A stretch of DNA of 64,000 bases from Yamagishiella unicocca (Eukaryota; Chlorophyta; Chlorophyceae; Chlamydomonadales; Volvocaceae), in assembly GCA_003116995.1 (NCBI GenBank), contig BDSL01000002.1, forward strand, positions 1,944,001-2,008,000, given 5' to 3'. The notes under the pieces were generated by a model, which saw only the letters and a list, made by a program, of their open reading frames with translations, ran no database searches and was not told where the DNA came from. Of this stretch, positions 24,936 through 37,209 are shown piece after piece (position 1 is the stretch's first letter; every line of letters begins with the position of its first letter). Position numbers and translations under genes: made by a program.

Positions 24936-26775
24936 GGCTGTGAAGGAGAGAGCTAAGTGAGCGTGATGCTGCGGCGGCTGGGCATGACAGCGGCTGGCAA
25001 AGAGCCGCGCGCGGCCCCCTTAGTATTTATATGCCGCACGTGGGATTTCACGGGAAGCGTGACAATGACAAGCGAACACTTTGAGGACAGGCAAATGTAG
25101 AACGTGTATATCTTGGCCATGAGAGGTAAGCACCAGTTGCTTGGCGTGAACGGGGCGAGTGCGCGTCGATGAAGTTGAGCTATGCGCTGTGGCGATGAAA
25201 GGACTGCGCTGGAAGCATCCGGCGGTCGCACGGACGTGTGTTCGTGGACGGCAGGGGCAGCAGCTTCTTGCAAGTGAGTGAGGGCGAGTGAGGGGGTTTA
25301 AAGAGAATCCGCGAATCCACGGAGCGAGGGGGAGCCGAATAGGCAACCGAAACTGTCGAAACAAATCGTGTCTGCGGCTGCCAGACGAATGGACTCGCCT
25401 GCGTTTTTACACGGTTTGCGTTGGCATGTGACAACACTTGAGGGTCCATACTGCTTTGGGACGACGCAGTACGGCAACATGAGTATGCGGGCTCATACTA
25501 ACTGTTGGGGCCACAACGCATCAGTGAAGGTCGGGTCGTTGTCGCCGTTCGTATGCCTCATCGCTAATTACCGGTATCCTGTTCGAGCGCAAACCGCAGG
25601 CCCCGCTTCGCGCGTCGCGGCGCCCAGTGAACAATCGCACCACCCGCGGGCCTTGCCCTGAAGCATCGCCGCGACGAATTGGCCATCACACACCTCGCCC
25701 TTCCCTCCTTGCACCCGGGAGGAGACCTTCCCTCGCCAATAGAAGGCCCATACGGCATGCTGCATACACACCAACACATGCACACAAACACACCCGTTCA
25801 TGTTATTGTTCTTCAAAAGACCACGGTTCTCCTTGCCACCACCACCACCACCACCACCGCCACCGCCATCACAACCACCACCACGGGAAATACCACTACC
25901 ACGAGTGATATCATAAATCCTGCAGGCGACCGTTCCGCCCATATTTATTAGCTGATATTAATGTGTGCCGCGTGCCGTTCGCAACGCACGACGTAAGGAA
26001 GGCCACCTCGTGGTTCCCTATCGAGTATCTCAAGCATGGCAAACGTGTCCTGCGGCCAGCGCCAGCGCAGCGCCTGGGTCGGGGTGGCCTCGCGCCGCCA
26101 CCGCACCACCACTCCTGCTCCCGCCCCGGTCAGCCAACAAAACAACACGACATAACATCCACAAGCAGCTGCCGTATTTGTACGCGTAGGATGGCAGGTA
26201 CGACGCAGACACACGTGCCACAGGTCTCTCAACCATTAATAAATGCCAACGACGCCAGGGTGTCAACAGCGTCCCCGCTTGAGGACGCCGCGTTCGTCCA
26301 TACGTGGTTGATGCGACCATGTCGACCCTGTGGGTTAGGGCGCCTGAAAAAAGCTCATACAGGCTCGGCCACGCGCTAGCTCCGCCCACCTCCTCTTACG
26401 TCCCCACAAGGGCCCCATCTCAGGACCAATTAACGCCTGCGTCGCACACCCCCGCCGTGCTGTCTCCCAACTTCCCAACGCCACCAGCCCATGGTTGCAT
26501 CCTGCCAGACACCGCACATGCATGCCATCCTCCTTGAAAGCATACATCCCGCGGTCCCTCAATTGTCGTGTAACTGGGTCTTCTCGCCAACCCCCAATGC
26601 CTCGCGAAAAATGCAGCGCCCCCCACCAGACCCCCAGCAAAAGCCCCCCACCGCTGTTGACACGTCAGACTACCCAATCCGCACTCGCACAGCCCTCCTG
26701 CGACACCCGCGCGTCATGCTCGCCCACCGCCACGCTCTCACACAGCCTTGGCGCAGCGCAGTGCTGCACATTGGC
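24936..26775. other. Intergenic region between convergent genes
   Basis: Holds the 3' regions of the lipid phosphatase (+) and the left F-box/LRR gene (-). It includes a CCA/ACC microsatellite (25835-25888). At 26571-26594 is one copy of a motif (on the minus strand GTTGGCGAGAAGACCC) that recurs inside the F-box genes. No further coding exon is supported. Confidence 0.5.
25835..25888. repeat. Trinucleotide microsatellite (ACC)n, interrupted
   Basis: About eight pure ACC units followed by variants with GCC, ATC and AAC. Confidence 0.8.
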
Positions 26776-29700
26776 CTAAATCGTGTTCCACACCTCCGCA
26801 TGCCACCACTGCAGCGAGTCCTCGACGTCGGGGCAGCCCGCGGGAGTGGGCAGGCGCCACAGGTTGTCATGGTCCAGCACCCGCAGGGTCACCAGCGCCG
26901 GGCCCAAAGCTGCAAGCTGCGACTGCCACAGCAGCAGCTGCGCGCGGGTCGCTGCCCAGTCGGGTAGCCACACGCCGCGAAGGCCAGTCAGAGGAGCCAG
27001 GCGCAACACGGCGGCCTGTGAGGGGGGATCAGCAAGGCGGGTCGTGTTTGTGTTTTTGGGGGGAGCCGTGGCTGGGGCATGTTGTACAAGCGCACGGCGG
27101 CGGCAGTGGGTAGGGCGGGCGAAGCGGCTCTGCGTGATCGTGCGACCGTGCTCCCTTCCGCTCTCACCTGCAGCGCGGGGCTGAACCGCAAGGACATCTC
27201 GAGGTCCAGGCGCGCCCTTGCTTCCTCGCTTGCCACCACATTGGGGTTGAGCGCCAGAGTGCGCAGCGCGGAGAGAGCCGCTAGGCGGCCCACGTCTTCC
27301 AGCCGCATGCAGCTGTCCAGAGCCAGGGTGCGCAGAGACTACGAGGCGGTGATTGTGGGGAATGCAGAGGATTGCAAGGAAGGCACGTGTACGCGAGAAA
27401 AACCGTATATAACAGACGTTTCGAGATGCATGCTGCCATGGAGAGGGTGGGTTTGCGGGCGGTGGAGGAAGGAGGTCACGCTAGAGGTGGAGGAGAAACC
27501 TGTGATCTGGTAAAGGAGGAATAGTCTTTTCATCAGGGGGGAAGTCAGCACGGGAAGGCAGTAGGAAGAGAAGCGGGAGGTGGTACGGCAAGTGGTCGGC
27601 AACTGTCGCAGCGCCGTACCTTCATCTGGCACAGCAGCGACACCTCCTCGTCACTCAGCACCAGCCGCTGAGGCATGCGGCGGCCGCCGGTGGCCGTCGC
27701 AACACTCGCAGCGGCGCTGGCGACGGTGGAGGCGGCGACGGCAATGACGGCGCCGAGCCCCGGCGGCCCCGCCCCCGGTTGCGGCAGCTCCACCGGCGGT
27801 GCCCCAGGGACAGCGCCGTTGCCCACGTCCCCCAACGTCGACAGGGCACTGGACATGATACGGAGGGCCGCGGCGCTGGCACCGAACGAGGTGGTGGCGC
27901 GACTGGCACCGCTGCTGCCGCTGGGCCCGGCGGCGGCGGTGGCGGCCGCCGCCGCCGGGGCGCTGCCCCGCCGTACGGCGAAGCAGTGGCGCAGGACGAG
28001 CGTCTGAAGGCCGCCGCTGGCGGGTGCCGCCGCCAGCAGCTCTCGAACAAGGCCCGCAAAATCCATCGGCGCCGTCAGCGTGACGTTGGACAGCCAGAGG
28101 TGCTGCAGCAGTGGCGGCAGCGCAGGCGCTCGGCGGTGTTGCAGGCGCAGTGTTGGTGCCTGCTGTGCCTGCTGCTGCTGGGCCGTACCGTCGATCTCAT
28201 GACCCAATTGCAGCCCCGCCGCCGAGGGCTGCTGCAGCTGCTGGGGCTGCGGCTGCGGCTGGCGCTCGGCGGCGGCGATGGGGCACGGATCTGGTTCTGC
28301 GTGCGCCAGCATTCGGACCCGGTGTAGGCAGAGCGCACGGAGGTTCCTGATGGGCGCGAGCGGGGACGACAAGGTCAGGTGGAGCTAAGTCAGGTGGAGC
28401 AAGGTGGTTCCGCGGTGCAAGTCACGTCGGGGGGTCCGAGCTTCGCGGCAGGTACGGGGTCAAGCGGCGTCAGGCCGTTGGTGAGACGTGCGGGATGCGG
28501 GGCGTTGCAAGGAAGACCGGTTTACGCGACGTGGGCAGAGAGACGTGCGGTGGGGGGGCCGCCGTCGGCAGGGGGGTTGGCCCCACGTCACGCCACGTCA
28601 CGTCACGTGTGCGTTGGCGAGATGTTGACCTGCTGAAGTGCTTACGACAGGTGCTCGTCCCAACCCTAATGCCTCTCACCGACCTTTCCCACAAGGTACC
28701 CAAGGTATGCGGTAACGTCGCGTCACCACCCAACCCCCAACCCCACCTCGGCAGCACACCCCAGTGGACCGTCAGGTCGCCGGCGCATAGGGCCCCCGAC
28801 AGTGCCGTACGGTCCACCGGCGCCAGCAGCGCCATCAGGTTGGGCGCGGCGCCCGCGGCGGCGTCGTTGCCGTTGATGGATGACGCAAGCAGCGTCCCCG
28901 CCGCGTCGGCGGCGTACGGCCGCCAAACGCGGCGCGGCTGCCGTGACGCCACCGTCAAGCTCGTGAGCTTGTTGGCGTTGGCGGCTGCGCCGCCGTCGCC
29001 GGCGTTGTACGACGTCACTTGGCCGGCTGCGCCGCCGGCTTGCAGGGCCAGAGAGCCCAGGGACCTGTCCTCTATGTGAGGGAACTGGTCGGTGACGTGG
29101 AGCGACTCCAGGGAGGGGAGGCTGTGCAGCAGGACGCGGACGGTGCTGCGAAGGGGGGTTCGAGGAAGACCCGTGGGGGGTATGCATGAGGGTGAAGGGG
29201 GCGGGGCCGGGGGCGGGAGAGGAATGAGGGTACAAACCGAGGGCGGGGACGCGTAGCAGCCTATGGTACAAGCTAGCCGCCAAAACTTGGTAAAAACAAA
29301 ACATGACTGTCCTAAAACTTGTGCGCAGGACACGGCTGCGGTCCACCTAGCAGACGGACGACGGGCCGGGCGCGCTGCTGGGGCCAGTCTGGCCTTACAA
29401 CTTCCAGAAATGGCCCGCTACGTCCAGCCACAATCCTGTGTGGGAATCCCACGAAAACGAGCTTGCCCGCCCGACCTCGCGCCGACTTCCCATCCGGGCA
29501 CGCACCTGGCCACCGGCAGCGGCACGACGTTGTCGGGGCTCAGGTCCAGGCACAGCTTGCGCAGACGGGTGAGCCGCGTAAGGCCCATCAGGTTGAGCTC
29601 CAGCAGCGCGCCTTCGTCGGCTGCGCAGCGCAGCCGACCCGCGGGCCGCGCCGCTCGCGCCGCCTCCACCGCCGCCTCCGGGTCCACGGACGCGGCCGCT

Positions 29701-32700
29701 ACCGCCGCGGCGGCGGCGGCGGCCGCCGCTGCCGTGGCCTCGGCTGCCGCCGCCGGGTCTGCTTCCGTACAGCGACCGCAGCCGGCAGCATCATCGGTTT
29801 CGGAGCTAGAGACTCCGGCGGCCGCGCTGGGTCCGGCGGCGGCGCCGCCAGCCGCCGTAACGATGTCCTCGCGGCGGCCGCCACCGCAGCCACTCAAGCG
29901 CGCCGCCACGTCAGCGGCAAACAGCACCGCATCGAACGTCTCGGCCAGCTGAGCCCACGACCCGAGCGAGGCCACCGCGGCGGCCTCGTGCTGCGTGCCG
30001 CGCAGCGCGCCGGAGCGCAGCGAGCGCAGCACAGCCGTCTGGCCCTCCGCCTCCAGCTTGGCGATCTGCCGCCGCAGCGCCGGCCCATCGGATCGCAGCA
30101 TGTCGTACAGCGCGGCGAGCAGGGTGGCGGGGTCGTCGCTGCTCGGCGGCAGCGCCGAAGGCGGCGGCGACGTCTGCACGTCTGCAATCCTATCAGCATC
30201 CGCAGCAGCAGCTGCGGTGGCACCAAGAGCATCAGTGCTACTGGAGGGGCCTCCGGCGCCGACGGGAACGGTTCCGGGATCGCTGCAGCTAGCTAGGACC
30301 TCTTCGCCATCAACGGCCGCTGCTGCGACGACGTCGAGCCCGCGGCGCACCGCTGATGCCGAGACGCCGCAGCTGACGAGCTGCACCATAACGGTTGCCG
30401 AGGCTGCGGCTAGGCGCACGCTCGTCGCGCGGCGTCCGAAACCGGTCAGGTCGCTTCCTTCCTTGTTGGCGCTGCTGCTGCTGCCGCCGGCTACAGCTGC
30501 CAGCAGCTGCGGGATCTGCTGCTGCAGCTGCAGCCGCTCCGCAGTGACGTTGCTGCTGCTGGTGGTGGTCATTAGGAACGCTGCCACGGCTGCGAGGCAC
30601 ATGGCCATTGCGCCGCTGAGCCTGCCGTACGATACCTCCTGCGGGGCGGCCTCTCGCGCCTCGGCGGCGGTGTCGAGCTCAGCGGGGGCGACGTCGGCGC
30701 CAGCAGGCGGCAACGCGGCATCAGCGCCCGACTCAGCATTGGCGTCGGCAGGCGCAGGTGGCTTGGCTGCTGAACCCATCACCGCCGTCGCTGCCGCTAC
30801 ATTGGCACCTTCTGTACGGGCCACCGTCAAGTCAAGTGTGCAGCGCGTGCCTGACAGGGCCGCTGCCGCGGCTGAGGCCCCTGCTTCAGCATCGACGCCT
30901 ACGCCGTGTGGCGCGTCGGCGGTGTCGGCGGCGGTGGCGTCATTGCCATCAGGACCAGCAGGCGCATGCTGTCGGGTGCTGGTTCCGGAGCCCGTACCCG
31001 GGTTCCGGAGCGAGTTCGGGAACTCGCCCACCAAGGTTTGCCGTCCTTCGCCAAGTGGATTCATCCGCTCTATACCTCTTGCCCCTGATCCACTAGCAGC
31101 GACGGTTGCACCCCCGGCTGCGGCGGCCTGCCCTTGCTGCTCTGCACCCCAGCCCGGCCCTTCCGGTGCGTCTGGGGGTGAGCGGGCCGTTGCGAGCTCA
31201 GCCGGGGGCGTGGAGGCGGCAGCGGGGGCGGCAGACGCCGCGGCGCCCGGGGGAGTCCCCTGACCGGCGCCCAGATCTCCCTCAGCGGTGCGTGTCCCAA
31301 CGGCGCTAGGACCCGCCCCCGTCACGTCGCTGCGCACTCGCACTTCCTCGCGCCCAAGCAGGTGTGACTCAGCCGCCACTGGCAGCCCCGCCAGCGGCGC
31401 CGTGCTGCCTCCAACGCACGACTGCAGCGCAGGCATTCCCTCCCCCTCCACACGCTCCTTGTCCTCCTCCTTTTTTGACGGTGGCGAACCGTCATCCGAG
31501 CCGCTGCTGCTGCTACTGCCATCGCCGCTACTCGAGACCACCATCGCCACCGTGCCGCCGCCGCCATCACTGGCTGGCCCCGGTGCAGCTTCAAGCACAT
31601 CTGCCACGTCCCCAGCGCCACCAGCAGCCGGCACGATTCCATCAGCTGCCAAACCTAAGTTGGCCAACTCGAAGTCCACCACCTCCTCGCCGTTGACGTT
31701 CATCGCCATGCCGTCCAAACCCACCATCGCCAGGCCCTCCAGGTCACCATCCACGTCCTCATCTCCCTCGTCCTGCGGCTCGCTGTCGTGGACGAGCCAT
31801 CCGTCGAGATCGTCGCTGCTGCTGCTGCTGTCGTCGCCGCCGGGCTCGCTGTCGCGGTCGTTAAGGACCAGGACGCCGGAGAAGACAAGCAGCTGCAGGG
31901 CGCCGTGGGGTTGGCGAGAAGACCCGGTTACATGACATAGGAAACGGAGGGCGTTAGGTGGGGAGTTGGCGGTTAGGAGGTTGGTGGTTGGGAGGTTGTT
32001 GGGCGCGTGGAAACGGGTGCGAGGCGCGGTCGGCAAAACAGGCGCCCTTGGATCCTCAACACCCATCGACCCATGCGACCCGGGTTCCACCCATTTCCGC
32101 TCCTTGAATGCCCAGACTGAAGGTTTCCGTACAAGCTTTGGGTTTGGGCTTTCGATTACCGCTGTGCCCTGTGGCCTACACTCGTCTATTAACTAGTTGC
32201 CCAAGCGTTGTCCTCTCCTACCTGCTCCAGAGACTCGATCTCCACAATCGCTTCCAGCAGGCGCGGGCTGAGGTCCACATTGTTCAGGAACAGGTCACGC
32301 AGGGTGGCACCTGACGCGCGGACGGCCTGCAAGCAACGACAGTAAAACCGGGGGGCCGCGTAGAACCGCGTGTTGGTCGTACGAGGCAACAGGAGGTTTG
32401 GGGCGCGTATGTGAGGAGCACTCCTGAACACCTAAACTCCTTTCCTCCGCGTCGCCGCGAGGACCACTCCTCCCTGGCTTGCACCTCCTCCCTTGCGGTG
32501 GAGTGAAACCGCGTCGTAGACCGCACCCGCAGGACACACAGCCCCATCCCAACTCCAACCCCAACCCCAGCCTCACCCGCAACGCCGCCGCCAGCCGCGC
32601 CGTGCCCGCCAGCGCGTAATCCCCCTGGTCCCCCGCGCCGATGCCGTACCCCGGTGTCATGATGACCTGTAGGTCCAGTACCTCGAGCCGCGACAGCGCG

Positions 32701-35700
32701 GGCGCGGGCAGGTGCAGCAGCGACAGCAGAGCGGGCGTGGCGGGCAGCTGCAGCTCACGCAGCCGCAGCGAAAGACCCGCGGGCCACCAGGAAGAGCCGT
32801 AGCTGCAGCCGGGGGCTGGGGCTGAGCCGCCTGGGCTGGGGTTGGAGGCTGCGACTGGGACGGAAGGGGAGCCGGCGGCTGCGGCCGCGGGCATTGCTGC
32901 GGCTGTGGCTGTGGCTGCGGCTGTGGCTGCGGGGGGGCTGGCGGAACCGGCGGCTGCGGCGCCCAGACCCAGCTCCTCTGTGACGCGGCGGGAATGGCGG
33001 GTTAGGGGTTGAGATGGCGGCAGGGGTCGGTGGAGTTGATCAAATTTTTATATAATAGTCATATAAATAAGGATCAATAAAAACTACACGTCTGGGTGCG
33101 GCTGGTAGGGGCCAGTTTACGGAGGGTGCTGGATGTCAGTCCTCAAGACTCTGTCGGCTTTCGCTTCCACCAGCACCCCAACGTGCCCAGCCCCCTTCCG
33201 GCTCGTCCCTGTGCCCGATGCCGCCGCCTCCCTCCCCTACCTCGCACTATCGCCTCCAGCACAGCCTCCAGGTCCGGCTGCGCCCTCCGCACCGGCCAGC
33301 TGGCATACGCCTCGTGGTGCACCAGCGACAGCTTCTCCAGCTGCCGGCAGCGCAGCAGCAGCCGCAGAAGGTGGTCGGCGGGGGCCCGACAGGCCATGCA
33401 GCAGAGGGACAGGTTCTGCGGCGCGGATTGGGGGGGGAGAAGGAGGGGGCCGCGGTGCACTGGTGGGGGGTATGCGACACCGGGGGGTAAGCTGGCAGCA
33501 ATGACGAGAGAACCCTGTCGTGGCACCGCCCGCCCGCCACCATCGGCGCACCGGCTGGTACCGGCACTGCTTTCCGGCCCATCATCGACATCTCCCCACA
33601 TGACCCTACCTCCTTGCCCGAATAAAGGCATTATTCCACACCCCAATTCCCTGCACCGACCCGAGCGCTCCCTCGCTACAATGCCATAAGGGCGCACGCC
33701 CACGCCGCCGCTGCAGCCGTGTATTCGCGGATACATTTTTACCCCCCCCCCCGCCGCCGCCGCTTCCCGCTCGCCATACCTTGAGGTTCGTGAAGGCACA
33801 TAGCGCCAGGGGCAGCCCCGGCCTCAGGGCCCCTCCCTCGCCGCCGCCGATGCCGCGCAGCCCCAGCCCCGCCGTTGCCGACGCCGACGCCGTGCCCAGC
33901 TGGTTCCACCCGTCCATCCCGGGGCCAATCGCCGCCGACGCCTCCTCCTCCGCCATCTGTCCCTCCACCGCCGCGTGAAACACCGCGTCGGCGTCCCCGT
34001 GACCGCCCACCAACATCGCCATCGCCACTGCCGCGGGGTTAATGGCCTCAGGGCCCTGCTGCGGGTCCAGTAGCGGCGGCGGCGGCGGCGGCAGCGCTGC
34101 AGTGTACGGCACCAGCATCCACGGCGGCAGCGGAGGCGCCGGCGCGGTGGGCTGGGCGGCGGAGTTCGTGGTTTCGGAAATCACGGGCCGTTCGAAGGAG
34201 CCGTCGGACAGCTCCGCCCACGCGAACTCCAGGTTCTGGTGCAGCCGGGGCGGACGTGAGGGCTCCTAGTTAGGACCGGGGGGCGCTTACATTGGCGAAA
34301 CAGCGGCAGGAAGACCGGAGACCAGCGGCCGGCGGAGGGAGAGATGCTGCGGCATCAGGCCTGACCACATTGCACGCAACCTACACGGCGGAAGTGATCT
34401 AGACCCTCACGGACTACGGCCGTCAGCACGGTCGTCGGTGCAGAGGCGGGGGCCGCTCGCTATTTACCCTCTATACACGCACCGAGTGCGCGCCCTCACA
34501 GCCGCCAGCCGCGCCCCCGCCCCCGTCGCGCCCCCGCAGCACGGCCTCACCTGCACCAGCCCGAGTCGATCAGGCGCTATCTCCGTCATCGCGTTGGTCC
34601 ACCTGCAGGACATTCACGGGGCAGCCGGAGAGGCGTGGGCGGCCGGAGAGGCGTGGGCGGCCGGCCGAGATGGCCCGAGGGACGAAGGGAAGGGGATGAG
34701 GTTCTGGGGCCGTTGCGTGAGGGTGTGGCCTTACGGGTCCGGTGTTAGGGGCCACCTGACTCTCCGACACCCAACTGAGCCCCTGATCGCACTGACCCAC
34801 TGACCCAACTGACCCACTGACCCAACTGACCCACTGACCCAACTGACCCACTGACCCAACTGACCCACTGACCCAACTGACCCACTGACCCAACTGACCC
34901 ACTGACCCATGCTGCCAATACTGCTCATCAATCCCTGTAGCGCAAGCACCGCATTCCAGGCTTCTGCGCTCGCGCAAGCGAGCGCGCCTAGCCATGGTTC
35001 CACCACCCCTTTTTGCTTGCTGGACATCGTGACAACAACGCCAAACTGCCGCCCGTGCGTGACGCGTGGCGGTGTGTTGGCCTCACGTCCTGCCCGGGTC
35101 CCACCTGGTGAAGCCGCGGGATGTGAAGAAGGAGCGAGGCGCCTCGCCCATGAGCCACCGCACCCGCAGCCGCTCTATGGACCAGTTGGGGGACACCAGC
35201 CGCTCCAGCTCGCGACTGAACCTGCGATGCGGGGTGCGGGTGGAGGTATGGGAGGAAACCTTGATGGGGTGCGGGTGGGGGAGGGGGGGGAGCGGACGGA
35301 TGGCGGATTATATACTAGAGCGCTGCCGCCTTCAGGACCCCGCTCACCAGCGCCGCGCCAGCCTCTGCATGTCCGGGGAGGCCAGGTATGTGATGGTCAG
35401 CTCGCGCAGCTGCGAGTCCGCCACCTCCTGGCCCCCGGAGGAAGACACCGCGTCCGCCACCAGCGGCGCCAGCTCCGCGGGCTGCTCCCAGGACACGCTG
35501 TCCCGCAGCTCCACATGGCGCACGCAGGGACAGAGGGACCGCAGCCCGGACAGCGCCGCCTGCGACGGCGGGGGAAGAAAGGAAACGGCGCGGTGCGGGG
35601 TGGGTGCGGCCGCGGGCACGGCGGGCACCGATCGTGCCTAACCCCGTCCCTCCTCGATCAGTTCTACTGTATGCGCAGTCCTATGAGGCAAGGGAGGGCA

Positions 35701-36894
35701 GCCTTGGACTTCATTAGCGGAAGCCCGCTACCAAGGTGGCGCATCCCCCTGTCGAACATGCGCACGCCCCTGTCGTGCACGCTGTCGTACATGCGCATCC
35801 CCCTGTCGTGCACGCTGTCGTACGACGCGCATCCCACGGCACCGCGGCACGTATCCTCGTACCTGCACCGCAGGCGGCGGCAGCACCACGTTGTGCAGGA
35901 TGACTAAGTGCCGGGCCTGCGGGAAGTGCGCGAACAGCCGCCGTAGGGCCGCCTCTCGGGCCGGCGCGGCGGCGCCCGGGCCCTCCAGCGCCGCTTGCCA
36001 CTGCGGGGGCGGAGCTAGCGCCGCCAGCGGGAGCTGCAGCTGCGGTACGTCGTTGGAGATGGCTGTGCACCAGCTCTGGCACACCAGGCGCATGGCGCCG
36101 CGTTGGTGGGGCGGCACGAGCCGGCCGATGCTCTGAAGAGGGCCAGGGCCAGGGTGTGGGTCCGAGGCGCGGTTGAGCGGCAGCGGAGTAAGAGGTATGC
36201 GAGGAGTGGGTTGAGGGGTGAGGAGGGCGAGGCTGTCTCCATGCGTTTGGACGGGAAGGGAATTTAGGGTTCAGGGATTTCGGGTTTTAGGGCTGGAAAG
36301 AAAATAGGTTCCATAAGGGGGAGACTGCGAACCAGGGCTCAGCGCGACAATACAGATAGGGTCAGGACGCCAAAGGGTCAACACTCCAGGGATACGCCTC
36401 GAAGTCGAAGCCCACGGTAGGGTGGCGGCGCAGTTGGTGGCCGGTGTCCCGTGAGTCGAGGCTTTTGGACGCAGCTGGGGAGGTCATGTGATGACCCCGG
36501 TAGCAGGTTGGCGCCGAGATGGCAGTGTTATGGACGCAGCTTTTGGCCCCCAGAGGATGTGGCAAATGGCAGGTTAGCATTGGCGAGTGGACGACGGGGG
36601 CCAGATGTGCTGGGGGTTTGGGGAGGCGAGGCACTGGCGTTGCGAAAGGGTCATGCCCGTGGCATGAGAAAGAGATGCATATATGCTTAATGAAATCTTG
36701 GACTCTATGCAACTGGTTGCGGTGCGTCGGGCGAGTCGGGCCCCTGCACGTACCTGCAGAAGCTCCTGCGGCAATTCGCAAGGGGAATCCGGGCATCCAT
36801 CTCGAGAGCGATCTTCACCGATCCTGATACCCGCAGGCGTTAATGGGTCTCCGACTGCTTCCAGGCACCGCACTTTGGCGACCTGCCGATCCAT
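26776..36894 (-). CDS. F-box/leucine-rich-repeat protein A, with large low-complexity insert
   Basis: Predicted substrate adaptor of an SCF ubiquitin ligase. Fourteen phase-consistent exons: 36894-36754, 36132-35863, 35559-35348, 35221-35105, 34602-34551, 34235-33780, 33415-33241, 32977-32577, 32326-32222, 31892-29506, 29145 to about 28770, 28384-27620, 27338-27168 and 27015-26776. They give about 1,955 residues. The F-box spans the first junction: LPQELLQ from exon 1, then SIGRLVPPHQRGAMRLVCQS. Irregular LRRs follow (for example RQLEKLSLVH, LRDLFLNNVDL, LRTLALDSC). Exon 10 alone encodes 795 residues of Ala/Ser/Gly/Asp-rich sequence, about residues 644-1438. The last exon has GLRGVWLPDWA and ends near SLQWWHAEVWNTI. 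F-box length, LRR wording and the terminal Trp-Trp-His module match the neighbouring gene B. The donor of exon 11 is uncertain (28770 or 28758). Confidence 0.75.
34792..34909. repeat. 17-bp minisatellite in F-box gene A intron
   Basis: About seven units of TGACCCACTGACCCAAC. It lies between exons 4 (35105) and 5 (34602). Confidence 0.85.
35741..35837. repeat. Minisatellite in F-box gene A intron 2
   Basis: Two to three imperfect units of about 34 bases containing CCCCTGTCGTGCACGCTGTC. It lies between exons 2 and 3. Confidence 0.7.
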
Positions 36895-37209
36895 GACGAC
36901 AGTCTCGCTACACACCAAATTGACGCGATTGCCTTAACCTGGTGTTATTTTAAGGATGTCGCAAAGCTTAATATGTGTTCCAATCTTGCCATGTGATAGA
37001 GGCGAGCTTTGACGATGGCGTACACAATGTAGGCCAGTATAATCCCTGTCTAGTACAGTATTCTGGCAGATATCTCACCCATCAATACACTTCTAGATGT
37101 CAATTTTCCCTCTGCGAGATGAGAACCTTGCCTAGTAGGTCAAGGTCCTTGACCTGAGCCCTTCTGAACTTGGACGGGAGAGGGAAAACATAGTGTTGGA
37201 GGCGGCGGC
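36895..37209. promoter_or_regulatory. Shared promoter region between the two divergent F-box/LRR genes
   Basis: Only 315 bases separate the two predicted start codons (36894 on minus, 37210 on plus). The stretch is AT-richer than its flanks. I see no single convincing TATA box. Confidence 0.45.

Noticed and set aside
29995..31263. Long plus-strand open frame of 422 codons
   Set aside because: It lies antisense to the large low-complexity exon of F-box gene A; GC-rich third positions keep the reverse frames open.
34570..34995. Repetitive Gly/Ser/Val/Gln open frame
   Set aside because: Produced by the 17-bp minisatellite in an intron.
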